From positions 1,116,001 to 1,180,000 of the forward strand of contig NZ_CP047961.1 in NCBI RefSeq assembly GCF_014279775.1: a DNA stretch of 64,000 nucleotides. Reading direction: 5' to 3'. Shown here in pieces: positions 54,794-63,732 of this stretch. Made by a program: the position numbers and the translations under genes. Numbering within the stretch: the first letter of the stretch is position 1; each line of letters opens with the position of its first letter. The notes below the pieces were generated by a model, which saw only the letters and a list, made by a program, of their open reading frames with translations, ran no database searches and had not been told where the DNA came from. Origin of the DNA: Synechococcus sp. PROS-9-1. Lineage in GTDB: Bacteria; Cyanobacteriota; Cyanobacteriia; PCC-6307; Cyanobiaceae.

Positions 54794-55774
54794 ATGAACT
54801 CATTTAAGAAGCTTTCAATTGCCACTATTTTGGTTGCATTTGGAGCTGGAGTCTCTACACATGCAGCTCCTCGCCTTACAGGAGCTGGCGCTTCATTCCC
54901 AGCCAAGATTTACACCCGCTGGCTTGCAGACCTAGCTAACTCAGGTGGCCCACAGGTCAATTACCAATCCGTTGGTTCAGGGTCTGGTCGCCGTCAGTTC
55001 ATGGCAAACACAGTTGATTTCGGTGCATCGGACGATCCGATGAAAAAGAAGGACATGGCCAAGGTGACCCGCGGCGTGGTCCAAATTCCTATGGTTGGTG
55101 GCACGATTGCGTTCGGCTACAACAAGCCAGGCTGCGACGTGAAACTGACTCAAACTCAGGCCGTGCGCATTGCAATTGGCAAGCTCACCAATTGGAAGGA
55201 TCTTGGTTGTGCCGCTGGCACGATTACTTGGGTGCATCGCTCAGACGGCTCTGGCACCACCAAGGCTTTCACCAATTCCATGCAGGCTTTTTCTCCTGAA
55301 TGGACCTTAGGAACTGGTAAGTCTGTGAAGTGGCCTGGTAAGAATGCTGTAGGCGGCAAAGGTAACGAAGGTGTTGCAGCCGTCATTAAAAATAAAGTTG
55401 GAGCAATCGGTTATGTCAACCAGTCCTATATCAAGGGCAAAGTTGTAGCCGCAGCACTTCAGAACAAATCTGGTGAGTACCTGAAGCCCTCAGTTATTGC
55501 TGGCGCCAAGGCACTCAATGGGATCACCCTCGATAAGGACTTAGCAGGTAAGAACCCCAATCCAACTGCAAGAGGTGCTTACCCCATTGCAACCTTGACA
55601 TGGATCCTGGCTTACAAGACTGGGAATGGTGCTAAGACCCAGACTGTTCAAGACACCTTGAACTACATGCTGAGCAGCAAAGCTCAGAATGTTGCTCCCT
55701 CACTTGGCTTTGTTCCACTGAAGGGCAACATCCTGGCCAAGTCCAAAGCAGCCGTAAAAATGATCGGCAAATAA
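54794..55774 (+). CDS. pstS: Phosphate ABC transporter substrate-binding protein
   Basis: 326 residues from ATG at 54794; a start 13 codons upstream is less likely. A signal peptide ends near residue 24 (STHAAP). The mature protein starts with RLTGAGASFPAKIYTRW and contains YQSVGSGSGRRQF and WVHRSDGSGTTKAF, which form the phosphate site. Binds orthophosphate in the periplasm for PstCAB, none of which is in this window. Marine cyanobacteria often have several pstS copies. PHO boxes precede it and a terminator follows, so it is transcribed alone. Confidence 0.93.
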   Translation: MNSFKKLSIATILVAFGAGVSTHAAPRLTGAGASFPAKIYTRWLADLANSGGPQVNYQSVGSGSGRRQFMANTVDFGASDDPMKKKDMAKVTRGVVQIPMVGGTIAFGYNKPGCDVKLTQTQAVRIAIGKLTNWKDLGCAAGTITWVHRSDGSGTTKAFTNSMQAFSPEWTLGTGKSVKWPGKNAVGGKGNEGVAAVIKNKVGAIGYVNQSYIKGKVVAAALQNKSGEYLKPSVIAGAKALNGITLDKDLAGKNPNPTARGAYPIATLTWILAYKTGNGAKTQTVQDTLNYMLSSKAQNVAPSLGFVPLKGNILAKSKAAVKMIGK

Positions 55775-55807
55775 TCAAAGCAACCTGAGCAAATTGCATA
55801 CGTTAAG

Positions 55808-55830
55808 CCCCGCTACATGCGGGGTTTTTT
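55808..55830 (+). terminator. Terminator of pstS
   Basis: CCCCGC / GCGGGG stem with loop TACAT, followed by six T: a classical intrinsic terminator 34 bases after the pstS stop. Confidence 0.9.
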
Positions 55831-55948
55831 ATTGCCTACTTGACTTCTACAAGCATCAGAAACTTGGCTTGGGAGTGGAACTATGTGTTCTAACTATCAA
55901 GGTATGTTTTTAGATTCACTAGCGTCTAGAAGAGACGTTTCCTCCGCT

Positions 55949-57136
55949 ATGTCTGCCTTACTGGAGGTATTCCTTCAGTTTTTTGCCTTGGGCTGCACAT
56001 CCTTTGGAGGTCCTGTTGCCCACCTTGGCTACTTCTATGAGCGCTTTGTGCAGCGCGAACGGTGGCTCACGGCAGATGCCTACACCGATCTCGTCGCGCT
56101 GTGTCAATTGCTACCAGGACCATCGAGTTCCCAGGTGGGGATGGGTATTGGCTTGATCAGGGCTGGATGGCTGGGAGGTCTAGCAGCCTGGGTTGGCTTC
56201 ACTCTGCCGTCTGCAGTGTTGATGGTCTTAGCCGCAGCCTTGCTCTCGTCTCAAGCGCGCTGGTTCGGCGATGGCTGGATCCACGGCCTTCTGGTGGCTG
56301 CAGTGGCTGTCGTGGCCCAGGCAGTTCTGTCACTCCAGAAGAAACTCGCCCCAGATCGGGAGCGGGCCACCTTGATGGCTTTGTCTGCCGTTCTTGTTCT
56401 GATCGTCCCTCATGCCTGGGCGCAACTACTGGCCTTATTCATTGGCGGGCTGGCAGGCCTTTTGGTCCTCACACCACCAGAACACGCGTCATTGCAGTCG
56501 GAGCGACTTGCCGTTCCGCTCAGGCGGTCGCTTGCTTTGGTGTTGTTGGGGTTTCTGTTGGTGTTATTGCTGGCTCTGCCTTGGCTTTCGGCGGCGGATA
56601 GGCCACTCGTTATTCAACAGCTCAGTGGATTTCTAAGGACCGGTGCGTTGGTCTTCGGGGGTGGGCACGTGGTGCTGCCCCTCTTGGAGCAGTCCCTTGT
56701 TCCCCACGGTTGGATCGGGCTAGATCAATTTTTAGCGGGGTATGGGTTTGCACAAGCCTTACCCGGGCCGATGTTCAGCTTTGCTGCATTCCTCGGCTTT
56801 GACCTACAGGCGGGGCTTCATGGCATCGGTGGCGCAATGGCGGCACTCATCGCTTTGTTTGCTCCAGCATTTCTATTAATCGGAGGCATCTTGCCCTTCT
56901 GGAGTGACCTTGGCCGCCTCTCGTCGATGCGTCGGGCTTTAAGGGGGGTCAATGCAGCGGTGGTTGGAATTCTGCTGGCCACGCTGTATCAGCCGCTTTG
57001 GCAGGTGGGGATCGTTGGCGGCGAAGAGTTTTGCTTGGTGATGGTTGCTTTTGTGTTGTTGGTGGGATGGCAACAACCCGCCTGGCGAGTGGTGATCTTT
57101 TGTGCCGCGATGGGACGTGTGTTTTTAAGCCATTAG
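55949..57136 (+). CDS. chrA: Chromate transporter, ChrA family
   Basis: 395 residues from ATG at 55949, with an upstream in-frame ATG (55883) possible. It is long-chain ChrA with two homologous halves. The N-half has FFALGCTSFGGPVAHLGYF and LCQLLPGPSSSQVGMGIG. The C-half has TGALVFGGGHVVLPLLEQ and GYGFAQALPGPMFSFAAF. CHR proteins export chromate, an oxyanion analogue of sulfate; here, between pstS and phoX, a different anion could be the true substrate. About ten hydrophobic segments. Confidence 0.88.
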   Translation: MSALLEVFLQFFALGCTSFGGPVAHLGYFYERFVQRERWLTADAYTDLVALCQLLPGPSSSQVGMGIGLIRAGWLGGLAAWVGFTLPSAVLMVLAAALLSSQARWFGDGWIHGLLVAAVAVVAQAVLSLQKKLAPDRERATLMALSAVLVLIVPHAWAQLLALFIGGLAGLLVLTPPEHASLQSERLAVPLRRSLALVLLGFLLVLLLALPWLSAADRPLVIQQLSGFLRTGALVFGGGHVVLPLLEQSLVPHGWIGLDQFLAGYGFAQALPGPMFSFAAFLGFDLQAGLHGIGGAMAALIALFAPAFLLIGGILPFWSDLGRLSSMRRALRGVNAAVVGILLATLYQPLWQVGIVGGEEFCLVMVAFVLLVGWQQPAWRVVIFCAAMGRVFLSH

Positions 57137-57243
57137 ATCAATCAGGGATGACCTGCTTGCCTCTGTTTCGTTCCAGCAAATGCGGTTTGATCTGTAGACA
57201 GAATTGACTATTCAGCACCCATCACTACTTTTGAGTTGAATCA

Positions 57244-58242
57244 GTGCACTCCGTTGATGCAACGGTTGCGCCTCGCAACTTGATTTCTATGGACCTGCCA
57301 CTGCCCTGTCCGCTCCAGGCTGGCTGGGAGTTGGTGCGGACGATTGAGCTGCCCAGGACCCTCGCCGATGGCCTGCCCCTGGGTGGTTTCTCTGCTGCGG
57401 CATACCAACAGAAGCATGATCGCCTCTGGCTGCTCAGCGATGCACCCACCGGGCATCTGGTGCCGTGGGGGGGACTGGCCAAGCTGCTCAAGGGCAAACA
57501 TGACACACTCCGACCTGGCCGCAGAGTGCTGGTAAGGGGAGGTGATGGCCAGCCGCTGCCGAAGGGCTTCGATGGGGAGGGTTTGGTGATTGAGGGCGGG
57601 CAGGCCTGGATCGCCAGTGAAGGTCGCCGCTCGTTGGAACGCCCGGCCCGGTTGATCCGCATCGATCTAGGCAGCGGCCGGCTGGAGAAGGAGCTGCCGT
57701 TGCCCCAGGGCTGGCTCGCCACCCCGGGGAAGGGCCTTGGCTCCAACAAAGGCCCGGAATCACTGACGGCCCTTGGACCAGGGGATCTGTTGCTGGCAGC
57801 GGAGGCGCCGTTGCTGCAGAACCAAGCTGGGGAAGGGATCAGCCTGATGCGCCGCCGTCCTGGGGAGGCAATCCGATCCACCGGGGCACTCGATCCGGGT
57901 GCCTTAGGGCGCCATGACGGAGTGACGGAGCTGCTAGCCCTGCCAACTCGACAGCTGCTGATGAGCCTGAAACGAGGGTTTAATCCGCCTGATGAATGGA
58001 CGGCCCGCCTTCAGTTGTTTGCCTTACCTGACCCGCAAGGTCCACCGGTGCAGCCGATCATTGGCTGGGATCTGCTGGACGCAGGTTTGCCTCCGGACAA
58101 CTGGGAGGCCATGGCGCTGGGCCCCGAGCTGTCGGATGGACGACAGACACTGGTATTAGCCAGTGATGACAACTTCAATCCGCTTCAGTCAAGCTGGGTA
58201 GCGGTGTTGACTCCACGCCGCACCGCCGCTTGCACTGATTGA
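57244..58242 (+). CDS. Phytase/esterase-like beta-propeller protein
   Basis: 332 residues from GTG (ATG at 57289 also possible). Pattern GFSAAAYQQKHDRLWLLSDAP, GFDGEGLVIEGGQAWIASEG, NKGPESLTALGPGDLLLAAEA and NWEAMALGPEL is that of the esterase-like-phytase (PF13449) fold. The conserved acids bind metal. No clear signal peptide is seen with either start. It ends 10 bases before phoX, so the two form a transcript. The gene is GC-rich compared with pstS. Confidence 0.75.
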   Translation: MHSVDATVAPRNLISMDLPLPCPLQAGWELVRTIELPRTLADGLPLGGFSAAAYQQKHDRLWLLSDAPTGHLVPWGGLAKLLKGKHDTLRPGRRVLVRGGDGQPLPKGFDGEGLVIEGGQAWIASEGRRSLERPARLIRIDLGSGRLEKELPLPQGWLATPGKGLGSNKGPESLTALGPGDLLLAAEAPLLQNQAGEGISLMRRRPGEAIRSTGALDPGALGRHDGVTELLALPTRQLLMSLKRGFNPPDEWTARLQLFALPDPQGPPVQPIIGWDLLDAGLPPDNWEAMALGPELSDGRQTLVLASDDNFNPLQSSWVAVLTPRRTAACTD

Positions 58243-58252
58243 GGGTTGACCG

Positions 58253-60400
58253 ATGCGCCGACGTTCCGTGCTCTCCCTGCTCGGCTTCGGCGGAGTCGGT
58301 GTGTTGACGACCAAGGGACTGTCGGGATGCGTGTTAGATGGGCGCAATATCAGCGCTGCCAGGGATTTTCCCTTTCAGCCTGTGCGGGTGCCGCTGCCGG
58401 TGAATAGCGATGGCCTCAATGCTGATCAGCAACAGGCGACCTACCGCGAGCAGGTTCTGGAGGATCGGTTAACCGTTCCAGAAGGGTTCCGATCCGATCT
58501 GCTTGCGGCCTGGGGTGATCCTCTCGGCACTAGTCGTTTTGGCTACAACAACGATCACCTTGGCTTTCTGCAGCACGATCCGAAGCGGGCCTCGATGACC
58601 GTAAATTTTGAGTACATCAGTGCCATGCCCTGGGTACAGGGCTTTGAGGAGGTGGTGGGCAGGCCCCTACCCTTTGCCGCCCTGGTATCGGCTCTGCAGC
58701 CCAGAGATGGCGTCATCGACTGCGGTGCACTCCCTGCCGGTGACCTCCTTCTGCAGCAGATCCGTGTCGTCGCCGATGAAGCGATGACCGACCTAGGGAT
58801 TGGGGTAATGACCCTGCAGCGGGATGATCAGGGCAACTGGACACGGGCGCAGGGCGCCCAGGATCGCCGTATCACGGGCATCAGTGGTCTGGAGGATCCT
58901 CTGCAGCAGCTACTCAGCAGCGGTCCGGCCACCGCGGTGTTTACGGCCAGCAACCGGCAGGGCTACGACGACGGCCTGGGCGACAGGATCATCGGCACCT
59001 TCGCCAACTGCGGCGGCGGCACCACGCCCTGGGGAACCGTGCTCAGCGCTGAGGAAAACTTTCAATCGCAGGTGCCAGAACCGGTCTATGCCGATGGCAG
59101 CGCAGCGGCGCCATCGCAGCAACCGTTTGTCTGCAGGGAGGGAAAACTAGGTGGGCTTGGCAATGTCTACGGACTGGCAGGCAATAAGTACGGCTGGATG
59201 GTGGAGGTGGATCCGATGTCACCCGATCAGCCCGTTGTGAAGCACACAGCCCTTGGTCGCTTCCGCCATGAAGCCGTGGCGGTGCGGGCCGAAGCCGGCA
59301 AGCCGCTTCAGGTCTATTCGGGGTGTGACCGCCGCGGCGGGCATCTCTATCGCTTCGTCAGTGCTGACAGCATCGAAACGATCCAGGACAAGCGGAATTC
59401 ACGCTTATTCGAGAACGGCGAACTCCAAGTGGCGCGTTTCCATGCCGATGGCAGTGGTGAATGGCTGGCGGTTACACCGGAGGCGGTGGTCGATCCTTTC
59501 CTCCCAAGCCGCTTCAGCGATCGGGGTCTCGGCTGCCCGGTGGAGCTGCCTCACCGTGATCGCAACCAGCCTGGAGCGGAACTCTTCCGTGAGGACTCCG
59601 CTGTCGAGGACTACTGCCGTCGTTTCAACAGCTTGGCTGATCTCTATCGCGGTGAGGGCGATGCTCTGCAGGGCGCGATTCTGGTGGACGCTTACCTGGC
59701 AGCCAGTGCGATCGGAGCGACCCCTACCGCTCGTCCAGAGGACACCAAGATTGATCCGATCACTGGTGATCTGTTAATCGCATTCACCTCAGGCTCCCCT
59801 GGGTCTTCTGGTGGGGCTGACCCCGCGGTGTTTCGAGGGCCAGATGGTCAAAACAGCTGGCCTAACGGTTGGGTGATGCGTCTTAGTGATTCAGGAGAAA
59901 AGGACTTCACCTGGCGTATGGCAGTGACTGGTGGCACGCCATGGGCCGGTGGTCTCGGCTTCACCAATCCAGACAATGTGGCATTGGACAGCCAAGGCAA
60001 TCTGTGGATTGTGACTGATCGCTCGATGAAATCCTCGGCAGGGGATGTCTTTGGGAACAACAGCTGTTGGTTCGTGCCTCGCAATGGCAATGGTGATGAA
60101 ACGGCCGCTTGTTTCGCCACTGGTCCCATGGAGTGCGAAGTCACAGGAGTCTGCCTTGACCAGGCAGAGGCGTCGCTATTTCTGGCGGTACAGCATCCCG
60201 GTGAGGTGTATGGCACCCGAGCCAAAGGAGATGATGAATTTCAGGCCCATGACCTGGTGGATCGCGCTGGCCGAACCTTTCAACAACTACGCAAGGTGCC
60301 GCTTGGATCAAATTGGCCTGCTCAGGCCCCTGGTCGACCACCTCGACCAGGCGTGGTGGCCATCCGCAGACAGAATGGTGAGGCTCTTCTGAAGGCCTAA
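58253..60400 (+). CDS. phoX: PhoX-type alkaline phosphatase (DUF839)
   Basis: 715 residues. A twin-arginine-like signal (MRRRSVLSLLGFGG) precedes a possible lipobox cysteine (LSGC near residue 26). The PhoX core has FANCGGGTTPWGTVLSAEENF near 250 with the cysteine and glutamates, then HEAVAVRAEAG, VYSGCDRRGGHLYRF and FTNPDNVALDSQGNLWIVTD. PhoX cleaves phosphate esters and carries iron and calcium. Length and motif order fit the DUF839 family. High GC and co-transcription with the phytase-like gene support an organophosphate-use unit. Confidence 0.85.
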   Translation: MRRRSVLSLLGFGGVGVLTTKGLSGCVLDGRNISAARDFPFQPVRVPLPVNSDGLNADQQQATYREQVLEDRLTVPEGFRSDLLAAWGDPLGTSRFGYNNDHLGFLQHDPKRASMTVNFEYISAMPWVQGFEEVVGRPLPFAALVSALQPRDGVIDCGALPAGDLLLQQIRVVADEAMTDLGIGVMTLQRDDQGNWTRAQGAQDRRITGISGLEDPLQQLLSSGPATAVFTASNRQGYDDGLGDRIIGTFANCGGGTTPWGTVLSAEENFQSQVPEPVYADGSAAAPSQQPFVCREGKLGGLGNVYGLAGNKYGWMVEVDPMSPDQPVVKHTALGRFRHEAVAVRAEAGKPLQVYSGCDRRGGHLYRFVSADSIETIQDKRNSRLFENGELQVARFHADGSGEWLAVTPEAVVDPFLPSRFSDRGLGCPVELPHRDRNQPGAELFREDSAVEDYCRRFNSLADLYRGEGDALQGAILVDAYLAASAIGATPTARPEDTKIDPITGDLLIAFTSGSPGSSGGADPAVFRGPDGQNSWPNGWVMRLSDSGEKDFTWRMAVTGGTPWAGGLGFTNPDNVALDSQGNLWIVTDRSMKSSAGDVFGNNSCWFVPRNGNGDETAACFATGPMECEVTGVCLDQAEASLFLAVQHPGEVYGTRAKGDDEFQAHDLVDRAGRTFQQLRKVPLGSNWPAQAPGRPPRPGVVAIRRQNGEALLKA

Positions 60401-60435
60401 ATCAAGCTCAAATCCGTGTCTACTAGATAGCGGAG

Positions 60436-60587
60436 GCAGAAGGGTTTGTTGTCGAAGGTCATGGCCCTGACTTAGCCATTAAAGGCTTTTGACTGAAGGG
60501 CCTGATATCCGAGGTCTTGCTGTTTCAGAAATGCCCTTGATGGCCATCGCCCACGACGGCACTACATCAGTATTTGAATGCTATTAA
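60436..60587 (+). pseudogene. Decayed DUF411 gene
   Basis: One frame reads AEGFVVEGHGPDLAIKGF then a stop; after a frame change PDIRGLAVSEMPLMAIAHDG and TTSVFECY follow. These match the intact DUF411 protein at 45380 (GYVVEGHVPAVSIK, PYIRGLTAPGMPMG, VLAIEHDGTTTVF). The N-terminal half with the CxCC motif is gone. Confidence 0.65.
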
Positions 60588-60609
60588 TCTCATAGCAAAG
60601 CGATCGCTC

Positions 60610-60882
60610 TTATCTGGAGGGTTTCAAAAGCATGGCAAGCCCTGACACTGTCACCAAGATGGTGAGCACCCCCAGCAGCATTGGATAAACAGGTTGGAGA
60701 TTGAGCCAGCCAAACTGCCCGGTATGGACTTTGAGGAGCCAAAAGGCATCAATTCCTTGCTCAAGAAGAAGGCTGTAAAGCGAGCCTGTGCTCGCTGTAA
60801 GCAAAAGCGGTAGAGCAGCGAGAGGCACCAACCACCTGTGGATCCGTCGTGCTTTTCGCTGGGTCTGGACTCCCGGTTTCAT
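60610..60882 (-). CDS. Small membrane protein, PepSY-associated-like
   Basis: 90 residues with two hydrophobic helices (WLVPLAALPLLLTASTGSLY near 17-36 and YPMLLGVLTILVTVSGLAMLL near 66-86). The RKARRIHRW basic start and LLKVHTGQFG between them resemble PepSY-associated TM domains, where a helix is followed by LxxLHxG. It overlaps the preceding DUF3721 gene by 4 bases (ATGA). Redox or metal-uptake role is inferred only. Confidence 0.65.
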   Translation of the reverse strand: MKPGVQTQRKARRIHRWLVPLAALPLLLTASTGSLYSLLLEQGIDAFWLLKVHTGQFGWLNLQPVYPMLLGVLTILVTVSGLAMLLKPSR

Positions 60883-61100
60883 TGCTTGCGTAGTTGTTGG
60901 TGCAGTTCTCGTTCATCCGCACAAGGCATCCATTTCCCATTGTTTTGATGGACGGTTATACAGCCAATTTCATCGGCTCGCGCTTGAGCCTCGGCCTCAG
61001 TGGAGTAGAGGCCTTTGCCATGGGCAAGCGCTGGGCTGCTCCCTACAAAGACTGCCACCAGAGCAATCGCAACTGACATCAATGTCTCGGTCTTGTTCAT
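60879..61100 (-). CDS. DUF3721 family secreted protein
   Basis: 73 residues from MNKTETLMSVAIAL; an ATG seven codons upstream overlaps the previous gene. A signal peptide ends ALA-HG. The mature part has STEAEAQARADEIGCITVHQNN then GKWMPCADERELHQ, with the G-C and WMPC pattern of DUF3721. The two cysteines likely form a disulfide. It is a short cyanobacterial family of unknown function. Confidence 0.72.
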   Translation of the reverse strand: MNKTETLMSVAIALVAVFVGSSPALAHGKGLYSTEAEAQARADEIGCITVHQNNGKWMPCADERELHQQLRKQ

Positions 61101-61105
61101 CGCAT

Positions 61106-61363
61106 TCAAAAGCCTTCGCAATGTTCCACGGCCTTGAGATAATTCATTTTGCCGGGAGTTGTTAGCCCCTTGGGGTTGATCGCTTCACGCAAAGCAACCT
61201 GCGCATCAACGCAACGGTTGTAGCGATCGATCTTGACGGCTTGTGGAATCAAAAGAATGGCGATTGACAGCAAGCTGATGCTGCTGATGAATGCCAACAC
61301 CGGGTAGGCATGCACCCGAACCATTTCCCGCGCGGTCAATCTTTGCTCGGTGTGATCACTCAT
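61106..61363 (-). CDS. Small membrane-anchored protein, unknown
   Basis: 85 residues. A cytoplasmic start (MSDHTEQRLTAREMVRVHAY) is followed by one helix (PVLAFISSISLLSIAILLIP), then a polar domain with two cysteines (YNRCVDAQVAL and EHCEGF). First gene of a three-gene set with DUF3721 and the PepSY-like protein. No family recognised. Confidence 0.6.
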   Translation of the reverse strand: MSDHTEQRLTAREMVRVHAYPVLAFISSISLLSIAILLIPQAVKIDRYNRCVDAQVALREAINPKGLTTPGKMNYLKAVEHCEGF

Positions 61364-61445
61364 GAAACATGTCGACTGTCCTCAACATGACCTAGATCAT
61401 CAAATTCTGAGTCATGCCAGTTAGTTTAAGTGGAATGAATGACTG

Positions 61446-62675
61446 TTGGATTTCTGTGTCTGCGTGACTCAATCCGGTTCTGTAACGAAAACCGATCAAC
61501 ACTGGCCTTGGTGGCCGCTGCTGCCGCTGTATCCCTACGGCAAGCGCGCCACCCACGTTGAAGAGCTGATTCCCGGCCAGGTGTGGAGCTTTGAGCAACT
61601 CCAGGGCATCTATTACGTAGCGGTGCCAATTCGGCTCACCGTGGTGAAGGTCCCTGGCGGCTTGATGCTGGTGAATCCGCTCCCCCCCACTGCTGAATTG
61701 CTCACTGGCCTTAGGGCCCTAGAAGCGGAGCATGGGCCCGTGTGCACGATCGTGTTGCCCACCGCATCCGGCCTAGAGCACAAGCTGCCGCTCGGCCCGC
61801 TCGCTCGCAAGTTTCCTAAGGCTGAAGTCTGGGTGTGTCCAGGCCAGTGGAGTTTTCCGGTGCGGCTTCCCCTGAGCTGGCTCGGGGTGCCGGCAGCACG
61901 CACCAAAGTTTTTCTCAGCGATGGCGTTCCCCATCCCGAGGTCTGCCAATGGATCTCGCTTGGCCCCCTCGATCTCGGTGTAGGCCGTTTTCAGGAGATC
62001 AGCTGCCTGCATCAACCCAGTGGCGCCCTGTTGATTACGGATGCCCTAGTGGGCATTCACGCCTCACCACCCGCGATCTTTGATCGCGATCCCACGCCTC
62101 TGCTGTTTCATGCGCGCGATCGGGGTGATCAACCCCTCACTGATTCGCCAGAGGCGCGCCGGCGTGGTTGGGCCCGGTTGGTGCTGTTTGCCTCCTATCT
62201 CCGGCCCCATTGCTTGCACGTGCCGCCGATCGCCGAGCTGTTGCGTCATGCCTTCCGGCCAGGGTTGCGGTCATGGAAAACCCACTTCGGGGTGTATCCC
62301 TTCGATTGGCAAACCGGCTGGCATGAAGATGCTGCGGCCTTAATGGGGGACGAAACCGCCAAGTTGCAGGTGGCTCCAGTGCTGGAACGGCTGGTGTTAC
62401 CGCGAGCCCAACAAGCGATCAACACTTGGCTTCAAGAACTGGAATCCAAATCGAATCTGCGCTGGTTGATCCCCGCTCACTACAGCGCGCCGCTTGCGTT
62501 TAGCACGCAACAGGCATCCGCGTTGCGATCGGAACTACAACAGAAAAACTGGGCACCCAATGAAGGAAATTGGACCTTCCTCAGTGGTATCGATCAGCGG
62601 CTTTTAGAGCTTGGATTTGTGCCGAAAAATCCGTTAAAAAAGACTGATCTTTCTACAAACCAGTCCATCGATTAA
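61446..62675 (+). CDS. DUF4336 domain protein
   Basis: 409 residues from TTG. The pattern YYVAVPIRLTVVKVPGGLMLVNPLPPT, EHGPVCTIVLPTASGLEHK and RKFPKAEVWVCPGQWSFPV is that of DUF4336, a metallo-beta-lactamase-like fold in cyanobacteria and plants. HxD-type metal ligands are only partly visible (TASGLEHK). C-terminal WLIPAHYSAPLAF fits the fold. Function unknown. Locally GC-rich. Confidence 0.8.
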   Translation: MDFCVCVTQSGSVTKTDQHWPWWPLLPLYPYGKRATHVEELIPGQVWSFEQLQGIYYVAVPIRLTVVKVPGGLMLVNPLPPTAELLTGLRALEAEHGPVCTIVLPTASGLEHKLPLGPLARKFPKAEVWVCPGQWSFPVRLPLSWLGVPAARTKVFLSDGVPHPEVCQWISLGPLDLGVGRFQEISCLHQPSGALLITDALVGIHASPPAIFDRDPTPLLFHARDRGDQPLTDSPEARRRGWARLVLFASYLRPHCLHVPPIAELLRHAFRPGLRSWKTHFGVYPFDWQTGWHEDAAALMGDETAKLQVAPVLERLVLPRAQQAINTWLQELESKSNLRWLIPAHYSAPLAFSTQQASALRSELQQKNWAPNEGNWTFLSGIDQRLLELGFVPKNPLKKTDLSTNQSID

Positions 62676-62731
62676 ACAATTGGAAATCATTCAAAGTGGG
62701 CTATTGCAGCCTTAGACCAAAGCGAAAACAC

Positions 62732-63085
62732 TTAAAGATTGAGATCATCGTCTGGATTTACAGCCATTTCATCGTCAGCGAAAAGCGTTTCTTCTAATTC
62801 CTTGCGCTGTTCCATCTGACGCAGAAAATATCCAGTCATCATCGCGGAAGCCAACATGTTCGCCAGGTTGTCGCGATTCGCCGTGACTTTCACCTCAAAC
62901 TGCTCGCCGGGAAGCATGCCAAGTAAACCCTGCACGTTGTGGCGAATGATGTCTTGAATATCGTTGCTAGCTGAACGTGCCACACGCTGCAACACGTCCG
63001 GCGATTGGTCCTGGAGATATTGGATCAAGCTGTTAACGGGCTGGCCGTCCTGGCTATCCGTGGTTAGGAACTCTGGATTGAACAT
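62732..63085 (-). CDS. DUF760 family protein
   Basis: 117 residues from MFNPEFLTT (ATG three codons upstream possible). SLIQYLQDQSPDVLQRVARSAS, IIRHNVQGLLGMLPGEQFEVKVTANRDNLANMLASAMMTGYFLRQMEQR are diagnostic of DUF760, found in cyanobacteria and plastids. An acidic tail closes the protein. In plants a DUF760 protein is a substrate of chloroplast Clp protease; bacterial function unknown. Confidence 0.85.
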   Translation of the reverse strand: MFNPEFLTTDSQDGQPVNSLIQYLQDQSPDVLQRVARSASNDIQDIIRHNVQGLLGMLPGEQFEVKVTANRDNLANMLASAMMTGYFLRQMEQRKELEETLFADDEMAVNPDDDLNL

Positions 63086-63100
63086 CCTGCCCACCTGTCG

Positions 63101-63715
63101 TCAGTCGTTTGACCCTATCGCAGCTGCAATCTGCGACACCTCTGAATCTTGGTGTGAGAACCGAATCGGACCGAACCGGTTCAAGGGCCAATAACGCCAT
63201 ACCGCGGTTCCAATCACCCGCTCATCAGGCAGCGCTCCCCAAATATGGGAATCGAGGCTGGCATTGCGGTTGTCACCCAGCACCCAGTACTGCCCTTCCG
63301 GCACGCTCAGCGTCCCCTGGTCGTAATCCATCGCCGCAGGCTTCCAGTTTTCTGGCACTGGAGTGTTGTTGCGCAGCAACTGGCCGCCACGCACTTCAAT
63401 CGTGTCTCCAGGCCGTCCAACCACACGCTTGATTAGGGCAGCATTGGCGTCGTAGCCAGCCTCCACAAGCTGGGGGGGCACGGCAAACACCACGATTTGG
63501 TCCAGGCCAATCGGTTTGTGGCGCTGCCGATTGAGCCGAGGTGTGATTTTCTCCACCAGGATCCGGTCTTGCAACTGCAAGGTGGGCAACATCGAACCGG
63601 AAGGAATCCAGCGGGGTTCGATCACCTGCCAACGCAGGAGCAGGGCCAACGCCACCCACACCAGCAGACCTTTCCAACTGTTGCGCTTGGGTTCTGAGTT
63701 GGGAGTGGGTGCCAT
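63101..63715 (-). CDS. lepB: Signal peptidase I
   Basis: 204 residues from ATG giving MAPTPNSEPKRNSWKGLL; the longer frame upstream overlaps menD. One N-terminal helix (LLVWVALALLLRWQVI) precedes the catalytic serine in PSGSMLPTL near residue 40, the catalytic lysine in ALIKRVVGRPGD near 95, and the GDNRNASLDSHIWG box near 150. It cleaves secretory signal peptides on the outer face of the membrane. Diverges from menD. Confidence 0.93.
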   Translation of the reverse strand: MAPTPNSEPKRNSWKGLLVWVALALLLRWQVIEPRWIPSGSMLPTLQLQDRILVEKITPRLNRQRHKPIGLDQIVVFAVPPQLVEAGYDANAALIKRVVGRPGDTIEVRGGQLLRNNTPVPENWKPAAMDYDQGTLSVPEGQYWVLGDNRNASLDSHIWGALPDERVIGTAVWRYWPLNRFGPIRFSHQDSEVSQIAAAIGSND

Positions 63716-63732
63716 GGCAGGTTCTGCGTTAG

